Below, in pieces: positions 31,656 through 36,585 of a stretch of DNA of 36,585 nucleotides. The notes beneath the pieces are model-generated. The model saw only the letters and a list, made by a program, of their open reading frames with translations, did no database searches and was not told the origin of the DNA. The stretch spans positions 1-36,585 of the forward strand of contig JAILAA010000146.1 in the NCBI GenBank assembly GCA_024681875.1, given 5' to 3'. Position numbers and translations under genes: made by a program. The DNA is from Prevotella sp. GTDB lineage: Bacteria > Bacteroidota > Bacteroidia > Bacteroidales > Bacteroidaceae. Each line of letters opens with the position of its first letter. The first letter of the stretch is position 1.

Positions 31656-33437
31656 ATGAAAAACATCAGAAACTTTTGCATCATCGCACACATCGACCAC
31701 GGTAAGAGTACCTTGGCCGACCGCCTGTTGGAGCGCACGAAGACTATCCAAGTGACGGAGGGTCAGATGCTCGATGACATGGACTTGGAGCGTGAGCGCG
31801 GCATCACCATTAAGAGCCATGCCATCCAGATGGAGTACGAGCGCGACGGGCAGAAGTATATCCTGAATCTCATAGACACTCCGGGCCACGTAGACTTCAG
31901 CTACGAGGTGAGCCGCTCCATTGCTGCCTGCGAAGGAGCGCTCTTAGTGGTCGACGCTACACAGGGCGTGCAGGCACAGACCATCTCGAACCTCTACATG
32001 GCCATCGACAATAACCTGGAGATTATTCCCGTCATCAACAAGATTGACATGCCCAGTGCGATGCCCGACGAGGTGGAGGACGAAATAGTCGACCTCATTG
32101 GCTGCGACCCAGAGGACATCATCCGTGCCAGCGGCAAGACCGGCGAAGGTGTCGACGACATCCTCAACGCCGTGGTCGACCGCATACCCCATCCAGTGGG
32201 CGACGAGGAGGCACCGTTGCAGGCGCTCATCTTTGACTCGGTGTTCAACTCGTTCCGCGGCATCATCGCCTACTTCAAGATTCTGAACGGCGTCATCCGC
32301 AAGGGCGACAAGGTAAAGTTCTTCAACACCGGCATGGAATACGATGCCGACGAGGTGGGCGTGCTGAAGATGGACATGATTCCCCGTCAGGAGCTGCGCA
32401 CAGGCGACGTGGGCTATATCATCAGCGGCATCAAGGACTCGAAGGAGGTCAAGGTGGGTGATACTATTACCCACGTAGCACGTCCATGCGACAAAGCTAT
32501 TGAGGGATTCCAGGAAGTGAAGCCGATGGTGTTCGCTGGCGTCTATCCTATTGACCCTACTGACTACGAGAATTTGCGAGCATCGTTGGAGAAGCTGCAG
32601 CTGAACGACGCCTCGCTGACATTCCAGCCTGAGTCATCAGTAGCCTTGGGCTTCGGTTTCCGCTGCGGATTCCTCGGCCTGTTACACATGGAGATTGTAC
32701 AGGAAAGACTCGACCGCGAGTTTGATATGGACGTCATCACCACCGTGCCCAATGTGTCGTATATGTGCTACACGAAACAGGGCGAGGTGAAAGAGGTGCA
32801 CAACCCCAGCGGTCTGCCCGACCAGACCCTCATCGACCACATCGAGGAGCCGTATATCCGTGCCTCCATCATCACCGCCTCGGCCTACATCGGGCCCATC
32901 ATGACGCTATGCCTTGACAAGCGCGGCGAGCTGATTGACCAGCAGTACGTCAGCGGCGGACGCATGGAGTTGCACTTCATGCTGCCCTTGGGCGAGATTG
33001 TCATTGACTTCTACGACAAGCTGAAGAGCATCTCGAAGGGCTATGCCTCGTTTGACTACCACGTGGACTCGTTCCGTCCGTCGAAGCTCGTCAAGCTCGA
33101 CATCCTGCTGAACGGCGAGCCTGTGGACGCCCTTTCCACCCTGACGCATCAGGACAACGCTGTCACCTTCGGCCGCCGTATGTGCGAGAAGCTGAAGGAG
33201 CTCATCCCGCGCCAGCAGTTCGACATCGCCATTCAGGCGGCCATCGGTGCGAAGATCATCGCCCGTGAAACGGTGAAGCAGGTGCGAAAGGACGTGCTGG
33301 CCAAGTGCTATGGCGGAGACGTTACCCGTAAGCGCAAACTACTTGAGAAACAGAAGCGCGGCAAGAAGCGCATGAAACAGATTGGCAACGTGGAGGTGCC
33401 GCAGAAAGCCTTCCTTGCCGTATTAAAACTTGACTGA
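31656..33437 (+). CDS. lepA: Elongation factor 4 (LepA), translational GTPase
   Basis: Ribosome-associated GTPase, 593 residues, the normal length. G1 is [10 protein letters not shown]2 [16 protein letters not shown]3 [13 protein letters not shown]4 NKIDMP. LepA marks are [23 protein letters not shown] and the C-terminal domain ending in [41 protein letters not shown]. No repeat insert is present. It is followed by an inverted pair of heptamer arrays bracketing the four-helix-bundle gene. Confidence 0.98.
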   Translation: MKNIRNFCIIAHIDHGKSTLADRLLERTKTIQVTEGQMLDDMDLERERGITIKSHAIQMEYERDGQKYILNLIDTPGHVDFSYEVSRSIAACEGALLVVDATQGVQAQTISNLYMAIDNNLEIIPVINKIDMPSAMPDEVEDEIVDLIGCDPEDIIRASGKTGEGVDDILNAVVDRIPHPVGDEEAPLQALIFDSVFNSFRGIIAYFKILNGVIRKGDKVKFFNTGMEYDADEVGVLKMDMIPRQELRTGDVGYIISGIKDSKEVKVGDTITHVARPCDKAIEGFQEVKPMVFAGVYPIDPTDYENLRASLEKLQLNDASLTFQPESSVALGFGFRCGFLGLLHMEIVQERLDREFDMDVITTVPNVSYMCYTKQGEVKEVHNPSGLPDQTLIDHIEEPYIRASIITASAYIGPIMTLCLDKRGELIDQQYVSGGRMELHFMLPLGEIVIDFYDKLKSISKGYASFDYHVDSFRPSKLVKLDILLNGEPVDALSTLTHQDNAVTFGRRMCEKLKELIPRQQFDIAIQAAIGAKIIARETVKQVRKDVLAKCYGGDVTRKRKLLEKQKRGKKRMKQIGNVEVPQKAFLAVLKLD

Positions 33438-33440
33438 CGT

Positions 33441-33470
33441 CCAATAACCATTAACCAATAACCAATAACC
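33441..33470 (+). repeat. Left heptamer array of the four-helix-bundle cassette
   Basis: CCAATAA, CCATTAA, CCAATAA, CCAATAA, CC at exact 7-bp spacing, beginning 3 bp after the lepA stop. It is the inverse of the array at 33851-33880. Confidence 0.9.
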
Positions 33471-33489
33471 GTTTTCTTCACTGAACAAT

Positions 33490-33849
33490 ATGGACAAAAA
33501 CAATCCTATAGCAGAACTGACGAAACAATTTGCCCTTCGTATTGTAAAGATGTACAACTATCTTCAAGATGACAAAAAGGAGTACATTCTCTCAAAGCAA
33601 GTTCTGCGTTCAGGTACGAGTGTCGGTGCAAATGTTCGAGAAAGCATCTATGCGCAGAGTCGTGCAGATTTTATTAGCAAGATGAGCATTGCGTTGAAAG
33701 AATCAAGTGAAACGGAGTATTGGATTGAGTTGTTGCACGAATCAGGATATATTGATGACAAGACATTTGACTCTATATTTGACGATAACAGCAAAATATC
33801 AGCAACTTTAATAAATATCATCAAGACAACCAAGGAATCTGAGAAATAA
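33490..33849 (+). CDS. Four-helix-bundle protein (23S rRNA IVP / TIGR02436-like)
   Basis: A 119-residue helical protein. The patterns ELTKQFALRIVKMYNYL, SKQVLRSGTSVGANVRESIYAQSRADFISKMSIALKESSETEYWIELL and a final ILINIIKTTKE-like helix (here TLINIIKTTKESEK) match the S23/four-helix-bundle family. Some members are encoded by intervening sequences inside 23S rRNA genes, and relatives serve as accessory proteins of diversity-generating retroelements. Here it stands alone: no rRNA or reverse transcriptase is nearby. Codon use looks more AT-rich than in lepA, and it is bracketed by inverted heptamer arrays, which suggests a mobile cassette between lepA and the regulator gene. Confidence 0.85.
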   Translation: MDKNNPIAELTKQFALRIVKMYNYLQDDKKEYILSKQVLRSGTSVGANVRESIYAQSRADFISKMSIALKESSETEYWIELLHESGYIDDKTFDSIFDDNSKISATLINIIKTTKESEK

Positions 33850-33850
33850 C

Positions 33851-33880
33851 GGTTATTGGTTATTGTTTAACGTTTATTGT
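33851..33880 (+). repeat. Right heptamer array of the four-helix-bundle cassette
   Basis: GGTTATT, GGTTATT, GTTTAAC, GTTTATT, GT: heptamers complementary to the left array, starting 1 bp after the stop codon and ending just before the next start codon. Confidence 0.87.
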
Positions 33881-33885
33881 AAAAG

Positions 33886-34485
33886 ATGGCTAACCTAAGT
33901 TTAACTCCCCGTGACGTGGCACGCGAACTGGCGCGCCGCTACAGTACCATGACTCATGACGAGCTGGACATTCTTGAAAGCATCCTCATCCCCCGCAAGT
34001 ACGCCAAGAACGAGATTATCCTGCGTGAAGGCGAGACCTGCGAGAACATCTACTGGGTTGTTAAGGGACTAGTACGACAGTTCTACTATAAGAACAAGAA
34101 AGAACTGACCGAATACATGGCTACTGAGAACAGCATAGTCATGTGCATTGAGAGCCTTTTCCTGGAAGAACCGACGCGACTGCAGATACAAGCACTGGAG
34201 CCCTCCATTATTTACTCGCTGCCAAAAGCCGAGCTGGAGCAGGCCGCCATCAAATGTGTCAACATACAGATGCTCTACCGCAAGATATTGGAAGAGTCGC
34301 TCATCATCAGCCAGCACCACGCTGACATGCTGCGCTTCGAGACAGCACAAGACCGCTACGCCAAGCTGGTGAAGCGTTCGCCTCAATTAGTTTTGCGTGC
34401 TCCGCTGGTCTACATCGCCAGTTATTTGCAGATGACACCTGAGACACTTTCCCGTGTCCGTACAGCAGCACTGCTGAACAGCTAA
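33886..34485 (+). CDS. Crp/Fnr-family transcriptional regulator
   Basis: A 199-residue regulator: an N-terminal cyclic-nucleotide-binding-type domain (LESILIPRKYAKNEIILREGETCENIYWVVKGLVRQFYYKNKKELTEYM) and a C-terminal region with the helix-turn-helix APLVYIASYLQMTPETLSRVRT. The phosphate-binding residues of true cAMP sites are not evident, so it may sense another ligand or none. It starts 6 bp after the right heptamer array. It may once have been directly downstream of lepA. Confidence 0.85.
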   Translation: MANLSLTPRDVARELARRYSTMTHDELDILESILIPRKYAKNEIILREGETCENIYWVVKGLVRQFYYKNKKELTEYMATENSIVMCIESLFLEEPTRLQIQALEPSIIYSLPKAELEQAAIKCVNIQMLYRKILEESLIISQHHADMLRFETAQDRYAKLVKRSPQLVLRAPLVYIASYLQMTPETLSRVRTAALLNS

Positions 34486-34520
34486 GCCATCACCACTCAA
34501 GCCGCCTGACGAGCAAAGCG

Positions 34521-35117
34521 TCATTTCATCTTGATACACATCTTGGTGAAATCGTCGCTGGGTTCGGCATCGCCGACAAACTCCTCCACAGCCTTGTGTA
34601 CGGTCTCAGAAGTCTGACGGGCATCGCCCAGGTCCTTCTGTAGTAACGCCTTCAGGCGCTCGTCGCCAAACTGCTCCTTGTCGATGTTCTCGGCTTCGTT
34701 GATGCCGTCGGTATAGACAAAGAGCGTCTTGCCATGCATGTCGTCCACCTTCTCGCCTTCAAACTCCACTTCCGACCATAGTCCGATGGGCGCATTCGAC
34801 TCCATCTTCATGAATTCGCCGTTGAGCAGAGGAGGATTATGGCCTGCGTTGCAGAATTCCATCTGGCCGGTCTTCAGGTTGATCATTCCAATAAACATCG
34901 TGACGAACATGCCTTGGTCGTTGTCCTCAGTCAATGCGTGGTTCAGTCGGTTGGCAATAGCGTTAGGCGAGAGACGACCGTCGACCAGCGTGCGGAACAT
35001 GCGTGTTACCTCGGCCATGAAGAGGGCTGCGGGCACTCCCTTGCCGCTGACGTCGCCCACGCAGAAGTATAGCTGGTCGTCGAGCAGGGCATAGCCGTAG
35101 AGGTCGCCGCCCACCTC
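34521..35117 (-). pseudogene. SpoIIE/PP2C phosphatase domain separated by TAG from its N-terminal part
   Basis: In the same frame as the TPR part upstream, directly after the TAG at 35118-35120. It begins EVGGDLYGYALLDDQLYFCVGDVSGKGVPAALFMAE, the metal-binding start of a PPM-type Ser/Thr phosphatase, and continues through LFVYTDGINEAEN to the end SDDFTKMCIKMK, with all usual Asp ligands. A GTG at 35114 could restart translation but would begin inside the first active-site strand. The domain is otherwise undamaged, which points to a recent stop, a sequencing error or read-through. Confidence 0.75.
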
Positions 35118-36356
35118 CTAGGCAGGCGTCATCATGGCATAGATGTCCACGTCCCTGCGCTTGGGGAACACGTGTGGCAGCATACGCTTCTGTATCTCGC
35201 GGGCAATGCGCAGCTCGCTCTCAATGCGCTCCTTGGCTACGGTAGTCTCTTCTAACTGATTGTAGGCCTCCTGTAGCTTTATGTTGATGTTCTTCAGATT
35301 ATTCATGTGCTTTTTGCGACGAATGGCAATAAAGGAGAGGAATGCAATAAGGAGTGCGGCAATGGTACTGCCGGCAATCAGCATCAGATGCTCCTTGGCT
35401 ATCTGCTGCTCCTTTGCATCGTTCTCTGCATAGGTGAGTGAGAGCTCAGCGTCAAACTCAATCATCTGCGAGCGTGCCTCCGATGACATAACAGAGTCCA
35501 TCGTTTCGCGGTAGCGCTTCTGCCAGTAGAGGGCTTGCTCCAGGTTGCCCATGTGCTCGTAAATGGAGGCTTTCTGTGCGCATTTGTTCTGCTGGTGTAT
35601 CAGTTTGTCGGTGCGCTCCAAAGCCAAATCCCACTGCTTGCGGTTCTTGGCCTGATAGACGTTGATCAGCTCGCCGAACATACCGCCTTGACCGCCATAC
35701 TTCTCTATCAACTGTTCGCGTTCTCTATAGGCGTCCTCAAAGCCAAGGCTGTCGCCTTCGTTATAGCGTACTAAGCATTTGTAACTCCATGCTGTAATCT
35801 GATTCATGGGAATCACTTTTGGCTCATTGAGAGCCTTTCGTGCGTAAAATTGTACTTCATTGTACTCTTTCTTGCGCAAGGCAATCTCGCAAAGCCCCAG
35901 ATAGCAGGGCGCAGCACTCTCGTCGGGCAGATATTTCTCCTTCAGCTCCAATGCTTGACGGAAGCTCTTCTCGGCCATGTCGTTGTTGCCCGACATCTCA
36001 CGGATGGAACCCAGGGTGAAGGTGGCGAAATACAAGCCGATGTTGCTGTCATTATCCTTAGCATGATGGTAGATCTGATGCGACAAGGTGACACCCTTTA
36101 CACGGTCTACATACTCGAACATGAAGATGGCCTCATAGCTGCACGCCCGGTAGTAGGTTTCCTGATAGCCGGAAAACTCGGTAGCATCCTTCAGCCTTCC
36201 CACGTCCTCAAAGAATTTGTCTGTTTCGCGCGCACTATAATGATGAAAGACCTCGTCGGCGAGTTCCTGAAGTTTAGAAGGCAGTGCTTCCTCAGCCCAA
36301 ACGTATGTTGAAGTTGCTACGAACAGCAGGACAAAAGACCAAAACAGTTTTTTCAT
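35118..36356 (-). CDS. TPR sensor protein, N-terminal part of a SpoIIE-type phosphatase
   Basis: A 412-residue protein. The signal peptide MKKLFWSFVLLFVATSTYVWA is followed by TPR-like helical repeats in the periplasm (GLYFATFTLGSIREMSGNNDMAEKSFRQALEL and others), one membrane helix (LMLIAGSTIAALLIAFLSFIAIRRKK), a cytoplasmic coiled coil (LKNINIKLQEAYNQLEETTVAKERIESELRIAREIQKRMLP) and the start of the phosphatase domain, cut at MMTPA-stop. Relatives continue TPAKEVGGDLY, so the TAG replaces a Lys codon (AAG to TAG is one change). The intact protein of about 612 residues would relay a periplasmic signal to an anti-sigma or partner-switch pathway. A TATTTTTG promoter box lies about 50 bp upstream. 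Confidence 0.82.
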   Translation of the reverse strand: MKKLFWSFVLLFVATSTYVWAEEALPSKLQELADEVFHHYSARETDKFFEDVGRLKDATEFSGYQETYYRACSYEAIFMFEYVDRVKGVTLSHQIYHHAKDNDSNIGLYFATFTLGSIREMSGNNDMAEKSFRQALELKEKYLPDESAAPCYLGLCEIALRKKEYNEVQFYARKALNEPKVIPMNQITAWSYKCLVRYNEGDSLGFEDAYREREQLIEKYGGQGGMFGELINVYQAKNRKQWDLALERTDKLIHQQNKCAQKASIYEHMGNLEQALYWQKRYRETMDSVMSSEARSQMIEFDAELSLTYAENDAKEQQIAKEHLMLIAGSTIAALLIAFLSFIAIRRKKHMNNLKNINIKLQEAYNQLEETTVAKERIESELRIAREIQKRMLPHVFPKRRDVDIYAMMTPA

Positions 36357-36404
36357 GGATTCAGGGTGTTATAATCCAACCGTCAAATTTGCTTTTTTGC
36401 ACCG

Positions 36405-36412
36405 CAAAAATA
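36405..36412 (-). promoter_or_regulatory. -7 box of the TPR/SpoIIE gene
   Basis: Minus-strand TATTTTTG matches TAnnTTTG. CTTGC about 20 bp upstream can be the -33 element. The leader to the ATG at 36356 is about 45 bases. Confidence 0.65.
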
Positions 36413-36449
36413 ATAACTTTCTGAACTTTCGCAAGTGAATATTCATTCA

Positions 36450-36585
36450 TCAAGCGACTAATTTATACATTTGATAGAGTTTATGGAACTTAGGATTGGC
36501 ATCAATAACCGCAGAAAGCAGTTCGCTGGCATCGGCAGAGATCATCTCTGCGATTTCCAGGATGGTGTCCAATATCAGTTCCCAT
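36450..36585 (-). CDS. C-terminal end of an unidentified protein (5' part beyond window)
   Basis: An open frame from the window edge to TGA at 36450-36452, reading WELILDTILEIAEMISADAS, then ELLSAVIDANPKFHKLYQMY, then KLVA. It looks helical. I do not recognise the family; it could also be a fortuitous frame, but it lies on the same strand as the next gene and ends just before that gene's promoter. Confidence 0.45.
   Translation of the reverse strand, partial: WELILDTILEIAEMISADASELLSAVIDANPKFHKLYQMYKLVA

Noticed and set aside
34507..34523. Hairpin TGACG...CGTCA between the convergent regulator and phosphatase genes as a terminator
   Set aside because: A five-base stem overlapping a stop codon and without a clear T-run; too weak to call.

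Overview
This window reads as the chromosome of a Prevotella-like member of the Bacteroidales. The grounds are the repeated TAnnTTTG (-7) promoter boxes with little Shine-Dalgarno signal, the long SecA with a zinc tail, a GH106 rhamnosidase beside a rhamnogalacturonan acetylesterase, the block outer-membrane barrel / LptC / CNNM-CBS protein / PpiD, and a DUF4105 (Lnb-type) protein. The GC content looks moderately high, near or a little above one half by eye. I see no tRNA, rRNA, CRISPR array, complete insertion sequence or prophage.

Layout, left to right: lon protease (minus, 3' end cut by the window edge); trmN6-like methyltransferase and omega-amidase-type nitrilase (plus, overlapping); a minus-strand pectin operon of rhamnogalacturonan acetylesterase, GH106 and a His-rich membrane microprotein; a beta-helix lipoprotein (plus); a heterodimeric ABC exporter pair (minus); free-methionine sulfoxide reductase, PfkB kinase and tex (plus operon); secA (minus); a degenerate alkaline-phosphatase-like protein with the DUF4105 protein (minus); an outer-membrane barrel, lptC, CNNM-CBS protein and ppiD (plus); nth (minus) diverging from a DUF2461 gene (plus); a noncoding stretch with a gene remnant; lepA, a four-helix-bundle gene and a Crp-family regulator (plus); and a TPR/SpoIIE signalling protein split by an in-frame TAG (minus). 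The last bases hold the end of an unidentified minus-strand gene.

The main discovery is the repeat content. Housekeeping genes carry short repeats inserted in frame as extra protein segments. (1) A 116-131 bp composite palindromic element with terminal inverted repeats starting AGACCCACCCCC can fold into a four-arm structure. It is inserted in frame, in the same codon phase, in lon and in both ABC transporter genes. A half copy makes the C-terminus of one transporter, and a related copy carries the start of the GH106 gene. (2) Short arrays of heptanucleotides (TCTCACC, TCTCAAT, CATTGAC, CCAATAA, AAAGTGA) lie inside genes, at the secA promoter and as inverted brackets around the four-helix-bundle gene. 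(3) Other in-frame repeats lie in tex, in the methionine sulfoxide reductase (42-bp period) and in the lptC signal region.

A second repeat system lies between genes. Three loci each carry four tandem 21-bp imperfect palindromes with the same design but unrelated sequence. Also notable are a predicted dead phosphatase-fold protein, the TAG codon in the SpoIIE protein, and several nearly leaderless genes. Function and family calls come from reading motifs in the sequence; no database search was run.
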